Positions 1-8,008 are shown, counted from the stretch's first letter. The stretch: 10,276 nucleotides of DNA from Isohypsibius dastychi (GCA_034696485.1 JAQIWT010001576.1:1-10276), one strand, 5' to 3'. The notes: generated by a model from the sequence alone, not told the origin. Made by a program: numbers and translations.

Positions 1-366
1 AATACATCAAGCTTATTTGCATCATAATCTTTTATCCGGCTTGCCACATACGCTGCCGATCTAAATGGAAAATGATCAAGTCTCAGCTCGTCAAGACGGG
101 GTGTTCTGTTCTTCCCGAACAGAACTTTATGACAATAGTGCGTAGGGCCTTCACTGCATGCCCAAGGCCTGAATAAGTTCTTCCCCATCGCGTGACCACA
201 TCTCACTTCATTACCTCTGCCACAAACACGCCTATACTCTGCCGAGTAATTTCTATCCAATTCCAAATGAGGCCCCCGATGCTGACAGAGTTCGATTAGC
301 AAGGGTGGCTTGGATTTCCCATCCAACTCAAGAGAATATGTTCGACCACAAGCGTAAAGAGTCGTG
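1..366 (-). CDS. Cys-rich protein, 3' portion (partial, runs off left edge)
   Basis: I do not recognise the family. One minus-strand frame is open from an in-frame stop at 372–374 to the left edge, about 120 codons, and the protein continues outside the window. The translation has regularly placed cysteines: a YACGRTYSLELDGKSKPP start, then IELCQHRG, RRVCGRGNEVRCGHAMGKN, WACSEGPTHYCHK and a charged end (LDELRLDHFPF). This spacing suggests a disulfide-bonded extracellular domain, which is inference. A possible acceptor AG ends at 367, just inside the stop, so this is probably an internal or last exon. The signal peptide and start codon are not identified. The join to the upstream open frame is unclear, so a decayed copy is possible. 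Confidence 0.5.
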
Positions 367-442
367 CTTGATTAGCGTTTGGACAAATGACCGTTATTTG
401 ATCAATTGGTGTCCTAATCATCCGGACACAGCTTATAAGGGA

Positions 443-505
443 CATATTGTCAATGTCAAATGATATTTGAACATTCGTCTGGTATGTCAAGGTGAAGAGC
501 TTGCG
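443..505 (-). CDS. Possible upstream coding exon of the left-edge Cys-rich gene
   Basis: A second minus-strand frame is open from a TAG at 506–508 that is itself part of an AG acceptor-like site. It encodes a beta-strand-like stretch (KLFTLTYQTN, then VQISFDIDN). The frame stays open down to 299 and includes two more cysteines (SLISCVRMIRTPIDQITVIC), so the exon may extend past 443. Joining it to the downstream frame needs an intron or a frame change. The phase-compatible donor GTCCCT at 443 with the acceptor ending at 367 gives a 77-bp intron, but the donor is poor. The 3' limit is therefore a guess, and no ATG or signal peptide was found further upstream. Confidence 0.28.
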
Positions 506-857
506 CTATCGGCGTTTTACAGAAACTTTGCCACGGTACGAGATATGTGGCTCATTTTCTACTTCTGTTCAACTCGGAGGCCTAGTTTAGAGTACTTTGC
601 TGATTTTATGTAAAACTGAGTGATTCAGGAGCTAGAGAAGGGGTTAGTTCTGAAAAGCCGCTTTATTCTCGATGTAATATAACTAACATTTCAACAATGG
701 GTCCAGCTCCAAGGTCACCTTGGAATGCGCTCTTATTCTAAATTCCATGAGACTTCTCTACAATGTCGACGTGAGAATCAAGAACGTTTCTATTTGATCG
801 CGATCTCAGTACAATCCCTGCGACACCTTCAAGAAAATTAAGTTGTGAGTGTTCCAG

Positions 858-1047
858 CCTGCGCCATTGTTTTCGTGGCTCTACTGTACTTAATCAATAA
901 CGCCTCCGCGACACATTTTCTGCGAAATGCCCCTCGGACACTGGAATACATCGATGGTGTCGATGTGCGAAAAAGCAGACTAGGCGAATGTAACCCGACC
1001 AAATTTGTTTCCAACGCAATACCGGAACTCTTCTACAATACCTCGTG
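858..1047 (+). CDS. Possible orphan exon with signal-peptide-like start
   Basis: After a TTCCAG acceptor-like site ending about 857, a frame is open to a TGA at 1046–1048. It begins with a strongly hydrophobic stretch (CAIVFVALLYLINNASA) followed by a polar segment with one cysteine (SRLGECNPTKF). This looks like a secretory signal and the start of a mature chain. There is no in-frame ATG: a stop lies just upstream and the only nearby start-like codon is GTG at 845. A separate first exon, a lost start codon or chance are all possible. A GTGATC donor-like site near 1047 with an AG at 1097 would extend the frame, but this is untested. No family is recognised. Confidence 0.25.
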
Positions 1048-1248
1048 ATCTGCTCGAGTTACTCAAGTGCCAGTGCAAAGGTGATAGAATGCAGGCAAAA
1101 AAACTTGAAAATTTCTCCACCGAATCCGGTGAGCACGTTCTGCCGTAGTACAGCTCGTTTTCTGCTCACAAGGTCCCCAGCTCAGCATATTTTAGCACGC
1201 TTCCTCTTCACAACTCAACTCACCAAAACACATCCACTCATCCTCGCT

Positions 1249-1255
1249 CATAAAG
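1249..1255 (+). promoter_or_regulatory. TATA-like element for the Gly/His-rich gene
   Basis: A CATAAAG element lies about 54–60 bp upstream of the ATG at 1309. This would place the transcription start near 1280, where a CCAGTG sequence resembles an initiator. The match to TATA is weak; the position is the main support. Confidence 0.3.
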
Positions 1256-1308
1256 ACCCGTAAACTACCTTGTAGTTCTCCAGTGTAGAATTATTTCCCA
1301 TCGGTAAA

Positions 1309-2531
1309 ATGAAGGTCATAATTCTCATCTCTGTTATCCTCGGAACTGTTGCCTACTTGGCTGCCGCGAAGGTCAGCACAATTTACCTACTTTGTTTAAC
1401 ATTCTTAAAATGACATCTTCTTCCATCTCAGGGCGGACATGGTCAGGGTGGCCACGGCCAAGGTGGACATGGACATGGTGGAAATCATAGTGGAGGTCAC
1501 GGCAATCACAGCGCTGATCACCAACGAGCAGCTGTTTTCAACGCCACACGCCATAAATTGACTCACATTCTCGGTCTGGCTAACGGCGCCAAGCCCCCGA
1601 GTGTCTCAGAGCTTCATGCCGCCATTAAGGAGAAACTCCAGCAGATCAAAGATCAAGTTCCCCGTAAGTATTACTTATCCGATTGTCACTGTGATGATGA
1701 CTCATTTCTGTATTTTATTTTCAGATCTTGCGAATTTAGGTACAAGGTTTACGAAGTGATGAGCTCGCAAAGGGTAATGCTGTTGCTTATAGGTGGAAAC
1801 TTCACCCATGGAGCTCACCGAAGTGGATCAGGTATGTTGGCTGAATAGTTTGAAACACGGTCAAGCGTTCATATGCTGAACATTCATCAGTTTCGTGTTA
1901 CTTTTTTGAGATAGTATGTTTGCGTAGGTCACAGCAACAACAACAATCAACAGTCCATCAACCCGGCAATGTGGGCCATGCTCGCAAACGGTGGAGGTGG
2001 TGGTGGAGGCGGAGGTGGAACCGGAGGTTCGTAGTCACTGACCTATATATGGTCCTCGAGGACCAGAAATCTTCTGTAAATCTGACCGGTGACAAGCCAG
2101 ACAACCTGATGCGTTGATGACTGACCTGTCGTTGAGCGTACTTCCCGGGCTTTGCTATTCGCTATTCGAAAAGCCTTAATCGACCAGTCATTTATTAGAC
2201 TCTCGAGACGGGCGATGATAGAAGTGCACTTCGGGTTGGGGGTGGGAGGGGGGGGGGGCGGGGGGCGGGATCATGTTTCTGTCTAAGCAGGGAGGAGTCC
2301 TGCTTGTCATTTGACGTTCGTTTTGATGCAGGTGGACGCCAGGACACCGGTGCCGGAGGTGGTGGCGGTGGCGGCGGCGCAGGAATGAACATGAACGTAA
2401 GTGCAGAGCTTTCATTTCAGGCTGCTTGATTTTGAAATGATATGGCTCTTCTCAAGGCATATTATGCAATGATGGCCGCTCAGGCAGGCCAGCAGAACAA
2501 TAATCAGGACCATGGTTCAGGATCTGGATAA
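1309..2531 (+). CDS. Secreted Gly/His/Asn-rich protein, 7 exons, 195 aa
   Basis: Exons: 1309–1371, 1432–1663, 1725–1739, 1793–1831, 1928–2026, 2332–2396, 2457–2531. All six introns are GT–AG and the joined frame is open to TAA. Residues 1–20 form a signal peptide (MKVIILISVILGTVAYLAAA). A His/Gly repeat follows at about 22–47 (GGHGQG-type units), then a helical, charged segment at about 52–97 (SELHAAIKEKLQQIKDQV), an Asn/Gln-rich stretch, and two poly-Gly runs in exons 5 and 6. The end is Ala/Met/Gln-rich (AYYAMMAAQAGQQNNN). Gly-rich secreted chains of this sort occur among structural, cuticular, adhesive and antimicrobial proteins; the sequence does not decide between them, and the His-rich part could bind metal. 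Four successive junctions are phase 1. The 15-bp third exon rests only on splice-site logic and is the weakest part. Confidence 0.85.
2233..2269 (+). repeat. G-rich tract with G-quadruplex potential in intron 5
   Basis: An almost pure G run with single-base or two-base breaks contains at least four G-triplets. It lies on the sense strand inside the 305-bp fifth intron of the Gly/His-rich gene, the only intron there longer than 100 bp. It is not an extension of the coding Gly repeats: it sits about 200 bp from exon 5 and 60 bp from exon 6. Confidence 0.75.
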
Positions 2532-2668
2532 TTAAGCGGTGTACGTAGTCTTCCGTTCGGATGGAGTACAAAGAAAACGCTACACCGTGTATTGTTATAT
2601 CATACTTGATATATCAAGTGGTGGTTCATTTCTGGAAACCGTGATTGTTGGCAAGAACTCAGTGACTC

Positions 2669-2674
2669 AATAAA
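2669..2674 (+). terminator. Polyadenylation signal AATAAA for the Gly/His-rich gene
   Basis: AATAAA lies 138 bp after the TAA at 2529–2531, in the gap between the two convergent genes. Confidence 0.55.
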
Positions 2675-2800
2675 ACACAGGCGGGTAAAGCGTATTTTCA
2701 GAGATGTTGATTGGTGAAACTTCTGCAAATAATTAACACGAACATCTTCGCGTCTAAACAGGGCCGAAAACTTTGACAGTTCTCTGTTTCTGACCATAGC

Positions 2801-2806
2801 TTTATT
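2801..2806 (-). terminator. Polyadenylation signal AATAAA for the 135-aa acidic secreted protein gene
   Basis: The plus strand reads TTTATT, so AATAAA is on the minus strand, about 90 bp after the stop codon of the gene ending at 2897. With the plus-strand signal at 2669, transcripts using both sites would not overlap much. Confidence 0.55.
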
Positions 2807-2896
2807 CGTTTTTTGATTGTATTTTAAGGCAACTGGAAAAATTTCACCCAAGAAAACACAAGCGGTATTCTGTTTACAACACGGTTTAAAGCAGTC

Positions 2897-3304
2897 CTAG
2901 TCTGTCCCATTCTCATCGCCTATCGCTGGGCCGGTTGCGTTTCCCGGGAAATTCTGGAAGTTTCCAGGCCACATTGCGAATCGCTTATCCTCAGTTGCCC
3001 AGTTATCACGAAAGATAAGAACCTCCCCAACATTGGCATCCATTTCTTCTACCCCAATTGACCATCGACCTTTACCGAAGATAATCTTCTTGACATGAAT
3101 GACGCTATCGTTTCCTTGGTCCGGCGTTACATCTTCCCCATAGATCCAACGTCCGCCATTCCCATAGTTTCCATCATTCGAAGCCCCGGCGACGTTGTTC
3201 TCATCCTCTGGAGCCTCCACATCTTCATCAAATAAATCGGCAAAAGCTGAACTCGAAAACACAAACCCAATGACCAGAATTGTGAAGAAATATCTTGTAG
3301 ACAT
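2897..3304 (-). CDS. Small secreted acidic protein, 135 aa, single exon
   Basis: The frame is open beyond the chosen ATG at 3304, but this ATG is preferred because it starts a clear signal peptide (MSTRYFFTILVIGFVFSSSA, cleavage near residue 22) and a TATA-like element lies 55 bp upstream. The mature chain begins with a strongly acidic stretch (DLFDEDVEAPEDENN), then a Gly/Asn-rich linker, then a probable folded part with aromatic and hydrophobic residues (RWIYGEDV, VIHVKKIIFGKGRWSIGV, GEVLIFRDNW, MWPGNFQNFPGN). It has no cysteine after the signal, and two N-glycosylation sequons occur (NDS and NAT). I recognise no family. It converges on the Gly/His-rich gene. No intron is needed. Confidence 0.78.
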   Translation of the reverse strand: MSTRYFFTILVIGFVFSSSAFADLFDEDVEAPEDENNVAGASNDGNYGNGGRWIYGEDVTPDQGNDSVIHVKKIIFGKGRWSIGVEEMDANVGEVLIFRDNWATEDKRFAMWPGNFQNFPGNATGPAIGDENGTD

Positions 3305-3358
3305 TTTGAAGTTGAGAATTCGAGCTTGAAAGTATCTACAGCTGTGGTGTTCAGTTTC

Positions 3359-3366
3359 ATTAAATA
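3359..3366 (-). promoter_or_regulatory. TATA-like element for the 135-aa secreted protein gene
   Basis: TATTTAAT reads on the minus strand, 55 bp upstream of the ATG at 3304. This is the same spacing as the TATA-like site of the Gly/His-rich gene. Confidence 0.35.
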
Positions 3367-3773
3367 GTCTTTTTGATTTTGTTTTCTCGAACAACCGGGT
3401 AATCTGGAGAAATCCCATATGGAGGGGCATAAAGTTTGTTCAACTCGGCGTAGACTGAACGAATCATCAACAGCCTGAAAATTTTATTGAAATGCAAGTT
3501 CGCTTCCTCAGTTCGTTGCAACGTCGAACTCAGGCTAAGAAACCAATCAAAGACAAACTGGAAAAATATTGGAGCGTTCATCAAACGGTAGTCTGTGATA
3601 GGTGAGTCTAATGTTTTCCTATGAAACAGCAACGGTATCTTCAGTGCTCCACGCTTTGATGGCTCTTTCGTCGAGAATTTGACTAAGGTCTTGTAGCTCA
3701 CTCTTCGCAGCGATGCTAGATGGCCATGGTAGTAATCATTAACTGGGATGTCATAGAGTGACCTTATTTTCAA
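3360..3773 (-). other. Doubtful open frame between two minus-strand genes
   Basis: A 137-codon minus-strand frame has no upstream ATG; its first internal ATG is near 3576. It ends in TAA inside the TATA-like element of the next gene. It has an aromatic-rich stretch (FFQFVFDWFLSLSSTLQ), but a run this long is expected about once by chance in a window of this size. An AATAAA on the minus strand at 3484–3489 lies within it and could end the GPCR transcript, so part of the stretch may be GPCR 3' UTR. Nothing else is seen in the gap. Confidence 0.2.
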
Positions 3774-3994
3774 ACGACGAGATTTTAATTTCTAAACTAT
3801 ATTTGGTATTCATATTCCTGAGTGAACAGACTGGATCGAATGGTCGTTCCCGCTACGTTTTTTAGAATCCAGAAAGTTTCACATATCATAGTTAAGTCGT
3901 CGTGAACTACCGTAGGTGCAATACAAAAGCGTTAAAAGAATGGGCCAGAGTTATGGTAATCGTCAGCGCAAAGCTTCTAAGAGCAATTATCCAG

Positions 3995-5123
3995 TCAACC
4001 TGGGTAATCTGCTTTCTCATTTCCCAAGGGGTCCAGCGTTTGTTGGAATCTCAGACTGTGACTCGTGTGATTCGAGTCACCGATGCGTCTTCCCAGCAAC
4101 ATCCGACGTAGAGCTTTGCGCATATCCTGATTGCCGATATTGAATAAGAATGGATTGACGGCAGACAGACTATATGATAACCAGTAAGAGACGTTGAAGA
4201 GAACTCCATCATCGACACCGTAATAAAACTGCAATATCTGCGAGATGTACCATGGCATCCACATGATAATCAATGCAGCAAATAACAACGACAAAAGAAG
4301 AAAGACCTGCTTCTCTTTTTTATAACGCCGATCTTGAACTTGCTTCGTCATGGCGTTCTGGACGATTCCAGCGGATGAAATGGCCACCTTTTGATTACGC
4401 TTGATTGTCACACGCCAGAACATGACGGATGTCAGCACATAACATAGTGTGGCTACACAGGTGGGTACCCATTCAGTGAACACAATGACATAGTAGGAAC
4501 TCGCCCACGTGGGCTCCGCGTTGACTTCCCTGTAATGATTCCACATTTAGCTCACTGAAAAGTTGATTACTAAAGGCTCACCAGCTGCATTCATATCTGC
4601 TATGGTTCCATGAAATGTTCGCTCGGTAATGAACCAGACCAGGAACAATCACCGCGTTGGCGAATAACCAGGTCATTACAACAGCCACAACTGCTTTGCC
4701 CGGGGTGTTATGCTGTTTGTAAGAAATTGGCAAGCTGACTGCCCAAAGTCTGTCCATCGCCGTGACAGTTAACCCCAACAAGCTTTCCGAGGTGCTCAGA
4801 TAGTCAAAGTAGTTCCACATGGTACACTGAGAATAACTGTATGGCCAATAGCCATAGTACGTCACTGCAGCTAAGTTAGTCATTCCTAGTGCACCGGCAA
4901 GGAAATCACTTATTCCCAGATTGAGGAGATAAATGTTGAAGGGCTCTTTCAAAAGACGACGGTCGTAGATAAAGGAAATGATGACAAGTAAGTTGGCGAT
5001 GATTGTGGTTATGATGAGGAGAATAAGAAAGATCATGGCCCACCATGGCTGTCTAGCTTGATTTGTAATGTCGTCTGCTGTACCATTTGCTGACAAATTC
5101 GACAGAAACTCAGCAGGAGTCAT
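3995..5123 (-). CDS. Class A (rhodopsin-like) aminergic-type GPCR, 358 aa, 2 exons
   Basis: Exon 1 is 5123–4582, exon 2 is 4529–3995; the 52-bp intron (GTGAGC…CAG) falls in extracellular loop 2 after C179. Seven hydrophobic segments are present. Class A landmarks: N44 (1.50), D73 (2.50), C100 (3.25) paired with C179, D124-R125-L126 in place of DRY, W152 (4.50), P203 (5.50), W271-M-P273 in TM6 and N306-P307 with F two residues later (NPFLF). D107 sits at 3.32, the amine-binding position of aminergic receptors, and W297 (7.40) and Y300 (7.43) agree. The N-terminus carries sequons (NLS, NGT). Intracellular loop 3 is short and the tail has no helix-8 palmitoylation cysteine. It should be a plasma-membrane receptor for a biogenic amine or similar cation. 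Residues typical of muscarinic receptors (N6.52) are absent, so the ligand is unknown. The ATG at 5123 is the first in frame after an upstream stop. Confidence 0.95.
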
Positions 5124-5199
5124 GCTGCTGTTCAATGGAGTTGAATAGTAAAAGATTCCTGGAATTTCTCGGGGAATCTCAAAGAACAGCAGTTACAAC

Positions 5200-5255
5200 C
5201 TGATAAATACGGTTATGAGGTTCAAACAACCAGGAAAACTCTATCAAGGACAAAC
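5200..5255 (-). other. Probable 5' UTR intron of the GPCR gene
   Basis: On the minus strand, CTAAG|GTTTGT at 5255 and a TTTATCAG acceptor ending at 5200 define a 56-bp intron, the size of the coding introns here. The GPCR frame has a TAA just after the acceptor, so the intron lies in the leader. An upstream ATG (5275 region) would make a short upstream ORF running across this junction. Confidence 0.45.
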
Positions 5256-6453
5256 CTTAGAGAATCTGTGAAGCATGCAAATCATGTTTTCATGGCTGAT
5301 TATTTGACAGCATCATGTTCATAGGGCTGGACAAAACAACAGCAATTCGGCATAGAGATGGGATGGTTCATTTAGCGAAATCATTAAGCTTCACATTTGA
5401 GACGCCGATTGGCTCCTATTGCGTTCAGTTTCGGGAACTCAAGTTTTCACAGTGAACCCTGGTCCTGAAGCTGTTGAAATGAGGCTCTATGAATAATGAG
5501 GAAGGAGCCTAAATCCAGCATCGCGTCATTGTGAGATTTCGAGAAAGTCCCAAAAGAGACCATTCACGTCATCCCATCCCCACAGGTGTCAATTAATTTC
5601 TCCACCTCGCCTGACTTGTCATACACAGGATTAGTTTTACAATGGTTATGTCTCACCGATGAAACGATAAAAAACTGTTCACAAGGAATATTTTGTTCTC
5701 AGCTGATCAATGCGGACAAGAAACCCCTCGAGATGAAGACATCAGACAATCAAAAGAAGCGTTGAGATTCCAGTGATGGACCGACCCAAGACCATTGTAT
5801 ATAATGACTACAATGCTCTTGACCGAAATCGCTAAAAGGTGCCAACTGGTATCTGCTCAGCGTTTTTTCGGCTTGCTAAGCTAAACTACCGTAGATTATG
5901 GCTTACAGAATGTATCGAGCCTTCGAACATTACGTAGTACAAATTTGTTAGATTACCAAAAACCCGATGGAAACGTCGGTAAATATCGGATTTGTTTATG
6001 ACTGAACTTGATTTTCTGAGAGATCTCCACGAGTTCCCCTGTAGAAAAACGCTAAGTTGTACGATACCGATTATCTAATTACTTCTTATTCATTCATACT
6101 CGTGCAACTTTAATGACGACTATAGCCGAAGTAAGCTATTGATTGATCGACTTTTGAATTGTCAGGCGTGCTTTCCTGCAGTTTCTGCCGCAACCCAGAT
6201 TTCGTCTGTTTCTGAACGTTGATGTGCAACGTCGTTTATACAGCTCATTTCTTGCAGATGTTGGTTCATTATTCATAGCGCGACCGAGAGAAACAATTCG
6301 AAGTTCGGCGGTTTCGTACATGGCATTCGATATTTCCATACGTATAATAAGTCTCTGTGTGGTACCACGTTGGTATTCTGTGGTCCGTCAATTGCAAAAG
6401 ACGAGTTCTACCTGTGGGGTATTCTTGTCTGATATTTGTAATACGAGAACCCG
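5256..6453. other. Gene-free stretch between GPCR and lipocalin genes
   Basis: This 1.2-kb stretch holds the presumed GPCR promoter and the lipocalin 3' flank. Short frames on both strands (for example 6136–6339 minus) lack signal peptides, conserved motifs or splice partners. An ATTAAA reads on the minus strand at 6109–6114, about 340 bp after the lipocalin stop, and is a weak candidate polyadenylation signal. I see no RNA gene, array of repeats or mobile element. Confidence 0.5.
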
Positions 6454-7318
6454 TCATCCAGCTTGGGCAACAAGCCGGGGAAATCCAGCAGGCTGTGTCG
6501 GGTTACATGGTGGAAGATTGAGATTCCAGTTGCTCAACTGCATATCACGAACCGACAAGCAGTAAGGTCCAAGAGCAAAGTTGATGGCATTATCAATGTA
6601 CGTCCGGGTCATCATGTCCATATCTGTCCTAATACGGCGTGTCAAGATGAAAAAATAGGGATTGCTACACATCCCATTCGCGTCGTTTGTCGAACCACAA
6701 TTGTAAGCGAGCTCAAGAGCGTTCGGATCCGAATACAAGATTGTATATGTTGCTGCACCTATGACGTAACAACATTCAAACCCTCAACCAGAACTCAAAT
6801 TCTTAGAGTCCAACTCACTTGGTAAGTCTGCGCCGTCGAAATATGTCAACGCATACTTCTTACCGCTGCTACTTATGTTGGCCTGAGAGTACATGCCGGC
6901 GCATCTTGGTCCGTTTTGTCCGTCAGTTGGGAAATATGTGGCCGTCCAGTTGATGGCAATTCCTAGCCCGTCGGGGGTCATTACTGGGCCAATTGATGTG
7001 TAGGTGTGATTCGGGTTCAGATCAGTGAATGGACCACGGAACATGTACTCATACCATTTGCCAATGACCTTTAAAGAAAAACAATAGCTGACGATCACCA
7101 AGGCTGAATGGTGGATATTTCACCTCTTGAATGTTAACAGGGACGCCGGTGACGTTGACGGGGATACCACATTGTTGCCGAGACGCAGGAGTCGAGATTG
7201 GTTGTCCGCGAGTGGAGACTATCAGTTTAGAGCCGCCATAGCCACTGCCAGCATCAACTTGAGTCGCGGTGATAAAAAGAACCAATGTACACATGACACA
7301 AAAAACGTAACACGACAT
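6454..7318 (-). CDS. Secreted lipocalin, 249 aa, 3 exons
   Basis: Exons: 7318–7124, 7068–6819, 6758–6454; introns of 55 and 60 bp are GT–AG and the joined frame is intact. Residues 1–23 are a signal peptide (CTLVLFITATQVDA). The lipocalin fold is shown by motif 1, IGKWYEYMFRGP, with G68 and W70. A motif-2-like strand follows (YTILYSDPNALELAYNC, about 153–169) and then motif 3 with its arginine (FFILTRRIRTD, about 184–194). A helix-like segment follows (MMTRTYIDNAINFAL). Cysteines at 50, 121, 169 and 179 plus two near the C-terminus (PYC, PPC) probably form disulfides, as in apolipoprotein D-like members. Sequons NVT, NHT, NWT and NIS suggest glycosylation. Lipocalins carry small hydrophobic ligands outside cells; the ligand here cannot be read. 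It is longer than a typical lipocalin (about 180 aa) because of a 40-residue N-terminal stretch and a Pro-rich tail. Confidence 0.92.
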
Positions 7319-7419
7319 TTTGCTATATGATCTACTTCAAAGCACATTCAAGAATCCTGGGTAGTGGAATGATGCAGAATACGTGACAAGAACTTACGTA
7401 TATGAAGAACAACAGTGCG

Positions 7420-7815
7420 TCATTGGGCCATCCATATTGATGACGAAGACGAACTGAACAAAGACCAATACTGATACTTTGTTTGCTGGCCTGAATTATT
7501 CTTCGGGAATATGAAAGACATCACATGACCGAGAACAACAGAGATTGCTATCGCAAACGTTGTAGTTTCAGATTGAGAATGCCGAAGTTTCTTCGGAACA
7601 TCAAAAGATTTTGATCTACTTTCTTGGAATCTTTCTTGAAAGAGTAGCGGGCATTTTCCACCAGACCCCCTGAACACAATCTGCGAATAATCATAAAACA
7701 GTAATGCTTCGATTGTTAGGTTAAAATGTAGATTCAAAGTGTGACCTTTCATCCCAACGGTAGAAGCCCCATTTACGCTCTGCATTCCGCTTGACAGAAA
7801 TGAGAACCCCTTCAT
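7420..7815 (-). other. Doubtful 131-codon ORF between lipocalin and eight-Cys peptide genes
   Basis: This minus-strand frame starts with a true ATG at 7815 and ends with TGA at 7420. It has no signal peptide. One hydrophobic stretch near residues 87–105 (TTTFAIAISVVLGHVMSFIF) could span a membrane, and the end is Ser-rich. There is no recognisable domain and the length is near chance expectation. It could be a small membrane protein or noncoding leader of the lipocalin gene, whose start lies 100 bp downstream on the same strand. Confidence 0.25.
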
Positions 7816-8008
7816 CTTGAAGCGGATTTAATCAAGAAATGCTTTCTCCAACGGATCAACTTCTATCGTTCATAAAATGCTAACTCAGAAGACGATCATA
7901 CCGTAACTTTATATTGAATTGTGGCGCTCAGAAAACGCGAAAACACAGGCAGTCATATCGTACAGCTAGAATAAACCGTGTCATACATGAATTTTAAACT
8001 CTGAGAAA

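Noticed and set aside
1045-1263. Plus-strand 72-codon frame
   Set aside because: It starts at a GTG and covers the presumed promoter of the gene at 1309. It could contribute a short exon at most.
2188-2415. Two overlapping minus-strand Pro/His-rich frames
   Set aside because: They are antisense to the poly-Gly exon 6 and to the G tract in intron 5, which read as Pro on the other strand.
2600-2851. Minus-strand 83-codon frame
   Set aside because: It spans both polyadenylation signals between convergent genes and has no motif.
3825-3850. TTCGATCC on the minus strand, like a tRNA B box
   Set aside because: No A box or cloverleaf stems could be drawn around it.
3902-4143. Two plus-strand frames of 69 and 75 codons
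   Set aside because: They lie antisense to the GPCR's last exon and lack any signal peptide or motif.
5880-5900. AACTACCGTAG shared with about 3905
   Set aside because: It is a single 11-base match without flanking similarity, compatible with chance.
6224-6825. Plus-strand frames of 113 and 120 codons
   Set aside because: They run antisense through the lipocalin's last exon, where the minus strand has motif-level support.
7127-7330. Plus-strand 67-codon frame
   Set aside because: It is a shadow of lipocalin exon 1, which has a clear signal peptide and splice sites.
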